Below, piece after piece: positions 46,370 to 53,343 of a stretch of DNA of 64,000 nt. Origin of the DNA: Tannockella sp964369175. GTDB taxonomy: Bacteria; Bacillota_I; Bacilli_A; Erysipelotrichales; Coprobacillaceae. The stretch lies in the NCBI GenBank assembly GCA_964369175.1, contig CAYJEM010000003.1, positions 1-64,000 of the forward strand, given 5' to 3'. Each line of letters starts with the position of its first letter. Within the stretch, counting starts at the first letter, position 1. A model generated the notes under the pieces. It was given only the letters and a program-made list of their open reading frames with translations, did no database searches and was not told the DNA's origin. The position numbers were made by a program, and so were the translations under genes.

Positions 46370-47463
46370 TCGTATGATACCTCCACTATTTTATCTGCCG
46401 TATTTTCTTGACCATATAAAATAATTGCTTTATTTGTATCTGGGTTATAACAAGTAAGCAAATGACTAGCCTCTTCAGGTATAAATGAATAGTTAGTTGA
46501 ATCATTTTTTGTATGCACTACATATACTGGTGATTTTGATGAAGCATCTATCGTTGATAGTAAAGTTGTAGAAGAGAGTAGTTCTAGATGAAATGAACTA
46601 CCTACATTTTCAATAGAAACTTCTTGACTTGTATTGGATTCTACATCATATAGTAAGGCAACTCCTCTACCAAGATATGATTCATCGTATCGTTCAATAT
46701 CTTCAACTAAAATTGTACCATCATATTGTTGTAAATGTATTTCTTGACGATGATGTAAATCCATACTTTTATCTACTAGAGATATACGTCCGTACACATT
46801 ACTTCCTGATATATCAAATTCTTTTTCATGTATATATCCACCACCAAAAATCACGTAATCATTGTGAAAAAATACTTGATTTATAAAACCAACAGTTCCT
46901 ATAGATGACTCTTGGTCGATTTTATTTTCAATAAGAACCTCATCTACGTTTGTGTACATATCACGAACATATAACGAACTATTATTTACTACATAAGCAA
47001 CTTTACTATAATCATCACTAATTGCAATCATTGCACTTGTTACTCTTTCACTTTTTTCACTAATAAAATCTAAACTATATTCTTTTATTATATTTAAATC
47101 ATAATCATATGCTTTTAAATATTTACTATTTTTTATGTAAAAACTATTTTCATTTGTAATAATAGTACTACCATATTCAATGCCTTGTTGCTCTTCTATA
47201 CTGTGTAGTAATTGATATTTATCATCATATACTGAAATACTTACTGTATCCGTTGGTGCATTTTGTTGTGGTGTATGTACCACAATATATTTACCTTGGT
47301 AATATTCCATACATACGATACTATAATTTTCCTTCATAAGACTATCTACAGTGTACTCATTTTCAACAGTTGGTTGTATTTCATTAGATTGTTGTTCTAT
47401 TTCCACATTTGATCCACAACCACTTAGTACAAGTAGTAAAAATACCATAATTACTTGTTTCAT
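46366..47463 (-). CDS. Lipoprotein, propeller-like, function unknown
   Basis: The 365-residue protein has a lipoprotein signal peptide ending V-L-S-G-C (Cys16), so it is anchored to the outer face of the membrane. The rest has repeated strands (Y-D-D-K-Y-Q-L-L, A-Y-D-Y-D-L-N-I, V-A-Y-V-V-N-N-S-S-L-Y-V-R-D) that suggest a beta-propeller. No family is recognised. It overlaps both neighbours by four bases, firmly within the operon. A role in binding or sensing the transported ligand is an inference. Confidence 0.8.
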   Translation of the reverse strand: MKQVIMVFLLLVLSGCGSNVEIEQQSNEIQPTVENEYTVDSLMKENYSIVCMEYYQGKYIVVHTPQQNAPTDTVSISVYDDKYQLLHSIEEQQGIEYGSTIITNENSFYIKNSKYLKAYDYDLNIIKEYSLDFISEKSERVTSAMIAISDDYSKVAYVVNNSSLYVRDMYTNVDEVLIENKIDQESSIGTVGFINQVFFHNDYVIFGGGYIHEKEFDISGSNVYGRISLVDKSMDLHHRQEIHLQQYDGTILVEDIERYDESYLGRGVALLYDVESNTSQEVSIENVGSSFHLELLSSTTLLSTIDASSKSPVYVVHTKNDSTNYSFIPEEASHLLTCYNPDTNKAIILYGQENTADKIVEVSYE

Positions 47464-48371
47464 TCGACAATATACCTCCCTGATTGAATCGTGTAAATAT
47501 CTGTTTCAAAACTACGGATATCTTTTGGCACTAGTACTACATATATATTTTTTGTTTCTTCGTTTGGTTGTTTAAGTGTAAATTTTGAATATTTATGTTC
47601 TTCAATATTTACACTTACAATTTGCGTAGCTTCGTTATCCTCAAACAAAATTGCGTTATATGCTCCTGGTGCTCCATATGCTTCAATATTGATATTTTCA
47701 CTATTGATTGTACCATTTTCATTTAACGTATTTTTGATATCAATATATGTATTCATTAGTAATGAACTTTGTCCATCAAATATATGTTCTTCTAATACTT
47801 CTTGAGAAATATCACTATATTGAATATCTACACTTTGTGGAGTTTGTATCAAATCTTTTGGATTTGATACATTTAAAATAATGTTAGATGATCTCGATAA
47901 CGAATGTTCAAATGCGCTATAATCCGCAGTTGAAGTTACAACTTTATGTGGATTTAATATTGTTATTGGTGAAATATTTACCTTTGTTTCATTTTGTATG
48001 ACTTGTGGATCTAATGTAATTTCTAAAATAACCTTTTCCTCTGTATTTGCGGTTACTACTTCCATAATTTTCTCTTCATTGTTTACAGTAAAATTTTGTG
48101 GAACACCATCAACTAAAAACATGACTCCTAGTGTTATGGGATTTCCAATATTATCGATAAAATAATTAAACTTTAGACTTTCCCCTGTATAAGTCCATTC
48201 TTCAAAATTATAATTTTCGACACCTAATACAAATTCATAATGTCTTTCTACACTTTCTTCCCCTTCAAAATTAATATCAGTTTGTGACTCCACTTCTTCT
48301 TTTGATTCACTAGAACTGCACCCCGTAAGTAAAAATGTACAAATAAAAAAAACACTTAACTTCTTTAACAT
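47460..48371 (-). CDS. Lipoprotein, function unknown, first gene of the LytTR/ABC operon
   Basis: The 303-residue protein begins M-L-K-K-L-S-V-F-F-I-C and has the lipobox L-L-T-G-C (Cys18), followed by an acidic linker. The mature part is beta-rich, with Ig-like stretches such as L-K-F-N-Y-F-I-D-N-I-G-N-P, and resembles extracellular binding proteins. No family recognised. GGGG precedes its ATG. A promoter (48437-48465) lies in the gap after the secreted-protein gene. Confidence 0.8.
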   Translation of the reverse strand: MLKKLSVFFICTFLLTGCSSSESKEEVESQTDINFEGEESVERHYEFVLGVENYNFEEWTYTGESLKFNYFIDNIGNPITLGVMFLVDGVPQNFTVNNEEKIMEVVTANTEEKVILEITLDPQVIQNETKVNISPITILNPHKVVTSTADYSAFEHSLSRSSNIILNVSNPKDLIQTPQSVDIQYSDISQEVLEEHIFDGQSSLLMNTYIDIKNTLNENGTINSENINIEAYGAPGAYNAILFEDNEATQIVSVNIEEHKYSKFTLKQPNEETKNIYVVLVPKDIRSFETDIYTIQSGRYIVE

Positions 48372-48436
48372 ACTCTTTTCCCCCTATTTATTGAAATGAT
48401 ATAAATCTTACTACATATCATCTACATATAGATATA

Positions 48437-48465
48437 ATAATAACATACAAATTCGTAACATGCAA
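48437..48465 (-). promoter_or_regulatory. Promoter of the lipoprotein/ABC/LytTR operon
   Basis: TTGCAT (48460-48465), 17 bases, and TATTAT (48437-48442) with a TG at the extended -10 position lie 66 bases before the first lipoprotein ATG. It stands just after the terminator of the secreted-protein gene, so the operon can be expressed on its own. Confidence 0.6.
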
Positions 48466-48498
48466 AATACGAACATTGTATTTTAATGTTCGTACATT
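48466..48498 (-). terminator. Intrinsic terminator after the secreted-protein gene
   Basis: On the minus strand ACGAACATT pairs with AATGTTCGT around a seven-base loop and is followed by ATTTT. It is a weak T-run, so some read-through into the ABC operon is possible. Confidence 0.65.
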
Positions 48499-48502
48499 GT
48501 AT

Positions 48503-48901
48503 CTAATATACTTGTGACAAATATAATACTTTTGTATCTGAATGAACCGCTTCATGTGTAGAATAAGTTTTTAGAGTAGTATAGCGACAGTTATCAAAAT
48601 AATCATAATCATAATATATCGTTCTATAGTACCCACCATTTCTTGGTGATGTTCCATATCTTGCACCATTATAATACCCAACAGTAGTTCCTGTAAGGTA
48701 TAATTTTGATGTCTGCCCACTTAACATCTGAGTCCCCCACTCTGCATATTTGGTGTTTGTACCTGCCAATGACGTCCCAATTAAAGTTGCTTTCATATAA
48801 CCTCTTTCTGTCCAAGCAGTTGACGTTGCTGCATCAACACTATTTGTAAATAATCCAATGCACATACATAATGTAAATAATGTAATAATGATTTTCTTCA
48901 T
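48503..48901 (-). CDS. Small tyrosine-rich exported protein, candidate bacteriocin or signal
   Basis: The 132-residue protein has a clear Sec signal peptide (M-K-K-I-I-I-T-L-F-T-L-C-M-C-I-G-L-F) with an S-V-D-A-A cleavage site at about 24/25. The mature part has about 108 residues, 16 of them tyrosine, many Gly/Thr, and one Cys, with G-Y-Y-N-G-A-R-Y-G and Y-Y-D-Y-D-Y-F-D. AAAGGGGAGAG precedes the ATG. I do not recognise a family. Its promoter has tandem repeats suited to the LytTR protein encoded downstream, and the lipoprotein/ABC operon follows, so an exported peptide with its own export, immunity or sensing genes is plausible. That role is inferred. Confidence 0.7.
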   Translation of the reverse strand: MKKIIITLFTLCMCIGLFTNSVDAATSTAWTERGYMKATLIGTSLAGTNTKYAEWGTQMLSGQTSKLYLTGTTVGYYNGARYGTSPRNGGYYRTIYYDYDYFDNCRYTTLKTYSTHEAVHSDTKVLYLSQVY

Positions 48902-48927
48902 ATTCTCTCCCCTTTCTATATACTCAA

Positions 48928-48933
48928 AGTATA
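48928..48933 (-). promoter_or_regulatory. -10 box of the secreted-protein gene, without a recognisable -35
   Basis: TATACT on the minus strand lies 27 bases before the ATG. At the correct distance upstream (48951-48956) there is no -35 hexamer, which suggests activation by a bound regulator. Confidence 0.6.
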
Positions 48934-48953
48934 CACAATTTATTTGATAAATT

Positions 48954-48993
48954 AGTATTTTGTCATAAACGGCACAATTTTCCCGTAAAAGGC
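48954..48993 (-). repeat. Two adjacent 20-base direct repeats, candidate LytTR activator site
   Basis: Positions 48974-48993 and 48954-48973 on the minus strand read GCCTTTTACGGGAAAATTGT and GCCGTTTATGACAAAATACT, identical at 14 of 20 positions. The 20-base period is close to two helical turns, the spacing used by LytTR dimers. The downstream repeat abuts the missing -35 region. The consensus differs from the known AgrA and ComE boxes, so the LytTR link is inferred. Confidence 0.55.
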
Positions 48994-49049
48994 ATAAATT
49001 TGAAGTAGTTCAATAGCATATTTAACTTTATATAAACATATGACAATAA

Positions 49050-49075
49050 AAAAAGAATAGTTTTAAACTATCCTT
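49050..49075 (-). terminator. Terminator, right copy of the cassette-flanking repeat
   Basis: Same hairpin and T-run as at 41589-41614, directly after the stop codon of the small membrane gene at 49074. Confidence 0.75.
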
Positions 49076-49331
49076 AATATCCTTCTTCTTCCATTGTTTG
49101 ATTTATTGATGAAAATATATCATGTGTCTTTTGGATTGGCTCATCCAATGTATTAAGCATTTCTTCACTCATATCCAATTGTGCATTAACTTTATCTATT
49201 TGATTGTTATATTGTTGTATTTTTGCATTTTTCTTTTTTACTTGTTTACTACCATAAATAAATAATCCAACACCTAAAACAAGTGAACCTAAAATACCAA
49301 TTATGATTAAAAACCAATAAACACTTTCCAT
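49074..49331 (-). CDS. Small membrane protein with coiled-coil tail
   Basis: The 85-residue protein has one N-terminal membrane segment (about 5-27), a basic stop-transfer K-Q-V-K-K-K, and a long helical, probably coiled-coil tail ending F-S-S-I-N-Q-T-M-E-E-E-G-Y. It lies nine bases after the HAD gene. Its last 24 codons and terminator are duplicated at 41589-41678. Function unknown. Confidence 0.75.
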   Translation of the reverse strand: MESVYWFLIIIGILGSLVLGVGLFIYGSKQVKKKNAKIQQYNNQIDKVNAQLDMSEEMLNTLDEPIQKTHDIFSSINQTMEEEGY

Positions 49332-49340
49332 AAGTTTCTC

Positions 49341-50102
49341 CTATTCTATCCAACCAAAGTGAATACATGCATGTTGGATACCATCATCTTTGTTACTTTT
49401 TGTAACATACGTTGCAACTTCTTTTAATTCATCAATCGCATTTCCCATTGCGATTGCAATTGGGGCTTGTTTAGCCATTGACAAATCATTTTTAGCATCT
49501 CCAAATACAACTACATCATCCAAATCGCCACCAACTAAATTTACAAAATCAATAATACCACTATATTTATCAATTGGTTCTACAATTAATACATCATCAT
49601 GATAACGTACATGATCAATTGCTTTAATACTTTCTAGCTTTGCTTCTTGATCATAATTTGCATTGATAAATATTTTATAAATATTTTTAATATCTTTAAA
49701 TGATGGAACATACTTTGTTTCAAAATGATAACGCAGTTTACATTCAACATTACCTGTATAATATAAAATATCATTATCACCAACATTTACACCAAAACCT
49801 AAACCTTTTTCTAAGCATTCTTCAATAACTGCCATGCTTAAATTGTAATCCATTGGTATAACCCATTGTAATTCTCCATTTATTACAACACCATTACCAC
49901 CATCACAAACCATGTTGTCAAAACCATTTGCTTCCATAAATTCACGGGCGTGTTTGTATCCTCTACCAGTGGCAATTGCTACGTAGTGACCATTATTTTT
50001 TAATTTTTCTAATGTATCGATTGTTGATGGTAGAACGATTCCACCAGGATTATCATTTGTTAGTGTACCATCAATATCAAAAAATATGTATTTTTTCTTC
50101 AT
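49341..50102 (-). CDS. Cof-type HAD-superfamily phosphatase
   Basis: The 253-residue protein shows HAD motif I F-F-D-I-D-G-T-L-T, motif II A-I-A-T-G-R-G, and motif IV VVFGDAKNDLSMAKQAPIAI, with a type II cap. It is the third Cof-type phosphatase in the window. Substrate unknown. It precedes the small membrane protein gene. Confidence 0.9.
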   Translation of the reverse strand: MKKKYIFFDIDGTLTNDNPGGIVLPSTIDTLEKLKNNGHYVAIATGRGYKHAREFMEANGFDNMVCDGGNGVVINGELQWVIPMDYNLSMAVIEECLEKGLGFGVNVGDNDILYYTGNVECKLRYHFETKYVPSFKDIKNIYKIFINANYDQEAKLESIKAIDHVRYHDDVLIVEPIDKYSGIIDFVNLVGGDLDDVVVFGDAKNDLSMAKQAPIAIAMGNAIDELKEVATYVTKSNKDDGIQHACIHFGWIE

Positions 50103-50139
50103 TTTATTACCTCTTTTATTAGTATACTACAAAGTACAA

Positions 50140-51873
50140 TTAATGTCTAAACTGCATATTATAAAACGCTGCATATTGGCCATCTTTTTTAAGTAAGTCA
50201 TCATGAGTCCCAAGTTCCCCAATACCATCTTTAGTAAGTACACAAATAGACTCAGCATTTTTAATTGTTGATAAACGATGGGCAATTACTAATGTAGTTC
50301 TATCTTTTGCAAGTTTTTCTAAAGATTCTTGTACTATTTTTTCACTTTCATTATCCAAAGCACTTGTTGCCTCGTCAAATATAAGAATTGGTGGATTCTT
50401 TAAGAATACTCTAGCAATCGATAAACGTTGTTTTTGTCCACCTGAAAGCTTTACTCCTCTTTGACCACAATCAGTATCATATCCTTGAGGAAGACTCATG
50501 ATAAATTCATGAGCATTAGCTTTCCTTGCTGCTTCAATAACTTCGTTATCAGTTGCATTATAATCACCAAAACGAATATTATCCATAATTGTTCCTGCAA
50601 ATAAATAAACGTCTTGTTGCACAATTCCAATATTTTTACGAAGAGATGTAAGTGTTACGTCTTTTATATTGTATCCATCGACATATATACTCCCTTTTGT
50701 GGCCTCATAGAAACGAGGAAGTAAAGAACATATTGTTGTTTTACCAACACCAGACGATCCAACAAAAGCAAGATAATGACCTGGTTGAATTGTTAAATTG
50801 ATGTTTTCAAATACATAAGGTGTTTTTTCATTGTAACGAAATGATACATCTTTGAATTCTATCTTACCTTCTACATTTTCTAATTTTGTAGCATCTTTTT
50901 TATCTTGGATTTCTGGTTCAATTTCAATGATTTCCATAAAACGTTCAAACCCAGTAATTCCATCTTGAAATTGTTCTGTAAAATTAATTAACTTTTTAAT
51001 TGGATCTGTTAGATTTGTAATATACAGCATGAATGCAATTAAATCAGCTGTATTAATATTACCATCTAAAATAGATAATGAACCAAAGAAAATAACAGCT
51101 AAAGATATAAGACTAATAAATATTCCAAGCCCTGAATGATATCTTCCCATATAAAAATAACTATTTCGTTTACTATCAACGTAGGCATGGTTTGCAACAG
51201 CAAATTTATCAATTTCGTTATCTTCATTAACAAAACTTTTAACAACTCGAATACCTGATAAGTTATCTTCGATACCAGCATTAATATCACCTATTTTTTC
51301 ACGGTTACGACGGAATGCTTTTTTCATTTTACGATTATAGTAATATGCAAAAACAACCATAACTGGAATAAAAGAAAATACAATTAATGTTAACTGCACA
51401 TTTATCCCTAGTAATATAACAAATGCTCCAATAAACTTCACTAAACCAATAACAATATCTTCAGGTCCATGATGATATAGTTCAGTAAGTGAAAATAAGT
51501 CATTTGTAATACGTGACATCAATTGGCCGGTTTTTTGTTCATCATAAAAGCGATATGATAATTTTTGTAAGTGACAAAATAACTCACTACGTAAATCTTT
51601 TTCCATGTATGCACCCATAACATGTCCTTGATAGGCAATAAAATAATTACATAATCCCTCGATAATAATACAAACCAACATTAATCCTGCTAGCATATAG
51701 ATTGTATTTGCTTGAAAGCTCCCTGACACAAGTACCGTTCCAGTAATATAACGAATAATTAATGGAAATAATAACGTTATTCCCGCTGCAACTAATGCAC
51801 AAAACATATCTGCTAAAAATAATGGCATATATGGTTTATAGTATGATAAAAATTTTTTCATTTTCTTTGACAT
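50140..51873 (-). CDS. ABC transporter, fused membrane and ATPase domains (multidrug/lipid type)
   Basis: The 577-residue half transporter has a six-segment membrane domain (about 1-310) followed by an ATPase with Walker A V-G-S-S-G-V-G-K-T-T, Q-loop I-G-I-V-Q-Q-D, signature KLSGGQKQRLSIARVF, Walker B I-L-I-F-D-E-A-T-S-A-L-D and A-H-R-L-S-T. It works as a homodimer, or a heterodimer with a partner elsewhere. MsbA/LmrA-like exporters move lipids or drugs. It stands 37 bases before a HAD gene. Confidence 0.92.
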   Translation of the reverse strand: MSKKMKKFLSYYKPYMPLFLADMFCALVAAGITLLFPLIIRYITGTVLVSGSFQANTIYMLAGLMLVCIIIEGLCNYFIAYQGHVMGAYMEKDLRSELFCHLQKLSYRFYDEQKTGQLMSRITNDLFSLTELYHHGPEDIVIGLVKFIGAFVILLGINVQLTLIVFSFIPVMVVFAYYYNRKMKKAFRRNREKIGDINAGIEDNLSGIRVVKSFVNEDNEIDKFAVANHAYVDSKRNSYFYMGRYHSGLGIFISLISLAVIFFGSLSILDGNINTADLIAFMLYITNLTDPIKKLINFTEQFQDGITGFERFMEIIEIEPEIQDKKDATKLENVEGKIEFKDVSFRYNEKTPYVFENINLTIQPGHYLAFVGSSGVGKTTICSLLPRFYEATKGSIYVDGYNIKDVTLTSLRKNIGIVQQDVYLFAGTIMDNIRFGDYNATDNEVIEAARKANAHEFIMSLPQGYDTDCGQRGVKLSGGQKQRLSIARVFLKNPPILIFDEATSALDNESEKIVQESLEKLAKDRTTLVIAHRLSTIKNAESICVLTKDGIGELGTHDDLLKKDGQYAAFYNMQFRH

Positions 51874-51939
51874 ATTTTACCTCTTTTCCTCGATATATTG
51901 TACATTATTTTTAATGAAAATCATAGTCTATTACACCAT

Positions 51940-51969
51940 AAAAAAAAACAAGTACTTCAAGGTACTTGT
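51940..51969 (-). terminator. Intrinsic terminator after the LUD-domain gene
   Basis: ACAAGTAC pairs with GTACTTGT and nine T follow on the minus strand, just after the LUD-domain gene. Confidence 0.9.
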
Positions 51970-51973
51970 TAGT

Positions 51974-52609
51974 TTAAAAACCTAAATCTTCATTAACTAA
52001 TATTATATGGATACGATCTAAATGTTTACTAAATCGGGTTACTAGAAATTGGCAACAAATGGTATCAATTGATGTACAATCAATACATGATCCAGTTTTT
52101 TTACATGGTGTAGTAATGTCAAATCTTTGACCGTTAATCGGTGCAGCGATTGTTCTAGCACGATCCAATGCAGCTTTTTCATCACTCGTTATTTTATTCA
52201 TACCTACTACCATAATTACTTTACTTGGTCCAAATGCTATTGCTGCAACGCGATTACTATTACCATCAATATTTACAAGTATACCATCTTCACTAATCGC
52301 ATTTGTACTACATAAATAATAATCTGCAAAAAAGCTCTCGCGTGAAATTCGAAGTGCATCACAAGGCGATGTTGAGGGTGTTTTTTCAATAAAATTAAAA
52401 TTACCATCACGTAAATATTCTTTAATTCCAGTTGCATCAATCGAGTATGATCCGCCATTTGCAACAGTAGATTTTTCATCAATCATATCAATTAATAATA
52501 ATTTTGCTTCTTCAATTGTTTGTACATAATAACCAGTCATGTTTCTTTTCTTTAAACCTGCAATCACCTTTTTAGCAAGTAAATGATTACGCATATCTTT
52601 TGGGTTCAT
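51974..52609 (-). CDS. LUD-domain (DUF162/LutC-like) protein
   Basis: The 211-residue protein has the LUD signatures V-A-N-G-G-S-Y-S-I-D-A-T-G, CSTNAISEDGILVNIDGNSN and AAIAFGPSKVIMVVGMNKI, and a C-terminal cysteine cluster C-K-K-T-G-S-C-I-D-C. LutC-type proteins act in lactate oxidation, but here no lutA or lutB is adjacent and the cysteine tail is characteristic of a separate LUD subgroup. Exact role unknown. A strong AGGAGG precedes the ATG. Confidence 0.88.
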   Translation of the reverse strand: MNPKDMRNHLLAKKVIAGLKKRNMTGYYVQTIEEAKLLLIDMIDEKSTVANGGSYSIDATGIKEYLRDGNFNFIEKTPSTSPCDALRISRESFFADYYLCSTNAISEDGILVNIDGNSNRVAAIAFGPSKVIMVVGMNKITSDEKAALDRARTIAAPINGQRFDITTPCKKTGSCIDCTSIDTICCQFLVTRFSKHLDRIHIILVNEDLGF

Positions 52610-52698
52610 AAGTTCTCCTCCTTACATTATGATTCCTTACCTCTTTCTATTATTTTATCTTATTTTGAAATGATTGTATAATGATTTATATAAATATA

Positions 52699-52707
52699 TG
52701 TTATAAT
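52699..52707 (+). promoter_or_regulatory. Extended -10 promoter of the SGNH hydrolase gene
   Basis: TGTTATAAT gives a perfect TATAAT with the TGn extension and stands about 24 bases before the ATG. No -35 close to consensus is seen, which fits an extended -10 promoter. Confidence 0.6.
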
Positions 52708-52730
52708 CTTTTTCAATTGGAGGTATATAC

Positions 52731-53330
52731 ATGAAAATACTTTGTTTTGGAGATTCAAATACATATGGATTTAATCCAGTAAACTATAAACGTTACAATA
52801 CAACGCAAAGGTTCTCTTCTCTTTTACAAACTAAACTTGGTAGCAGCCATACTATCATTGAAAACGGTGAGTGTGGTAGAGCAATTGTTACAAGTAAAAA
52901 TGCAATTATGAAAGAATTAAATACACATAGTGACATTGATATCATTATTTTAATGTTAGGTACGAATGATTGTAATGGTCGTTTTCAACATAGTGATAAA
53001 ATGATTAAGGAACATATAGAAGATTTATTAATAAATATTAAAAAGGTGTATCAGGGAGAAATCATTCTTGTTGTCCCGTTTATCATTTTAGATTCAATTA
53101 TAAATAATTTAAATTATGATATGGATGAGTGTAGTCATGCAAAATCAGTTTCTCTGATTGCATCTTACAAAGAACTATCAGATCAATATAATTGCCAATA
53201 TGTTGATTCTAATCAATATGGTAGTGCAAGTATTGTTGATAGTGTTCACATAGATATCGAAACTCATAAAATATTATCTGATATTTTACACATGAAAATA
53301 AATGAAATTATAAAAAGCGATATCTTGTAA
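52731..53330 (+). CDS. SGNH/GDSL-family hydrolase
   Basis: The 199-residue esterase-like protein has the block I motif G-D-S-N-T-Y-G (Ser9), block III M-L-G-T-N-D, and a C-terminal D-S-V-H-I-D with the catalytic Asp/His. No signal peptide, so it acts in the cytoplasm. The family deacylates or deacetylates carbohydrates and lipids; substrate unknown. GGAGG precedes the ATG. It converges on htpG. Confidence 0.9.
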   Translation: MKILCFGDSNTYGFNPVNYKRYNTTQRFSSLLQTKLGSSHTIIENGECGRAIVTSKNAIMKELNTHSDIDIIILMLGTNDCNGRFQHSDKMIKEHIEDLLINIKKVYQGEIILVVPFIILDSIINNLNYDMDECSHAKSVSLIASYKELSDQYNCQYVDSNQYGSASIVDSVHIDIETHKILSDILHMKINEIIKSDIL

Positions 53331-53341
53331 TATCGCTTTTT
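53313..53341. terminator. Bidirectional terminator
   Basis: AAAAGCGATAT and ATATCGCTTTT form a long stem with a six-base loop, A-rich before and T-rich after. It serves both the SGNH hydrolase gene (+) and htpG (-), which ends three bases beyond it. Confidence 0.85.
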
Positions 53342-53343
53342 GA

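Noticed and set aside
48437..48480. Three ATGTT repeats with 15-base period before the lipoprotein operon
   Set aside because: Only about ten of 15 positions match and the spacing is not that of LytTR sites; overlaps the promoter and terminator stem.
48503..48901. Lactococcin 972-type bacteriocin
   Set aside because: Size, signal peptide and ABC neighbour fit loosely, but the conserved Trp/Gly/Ser pattern of that family is not present, so only a general bacteriocin-like suggestion is kept.
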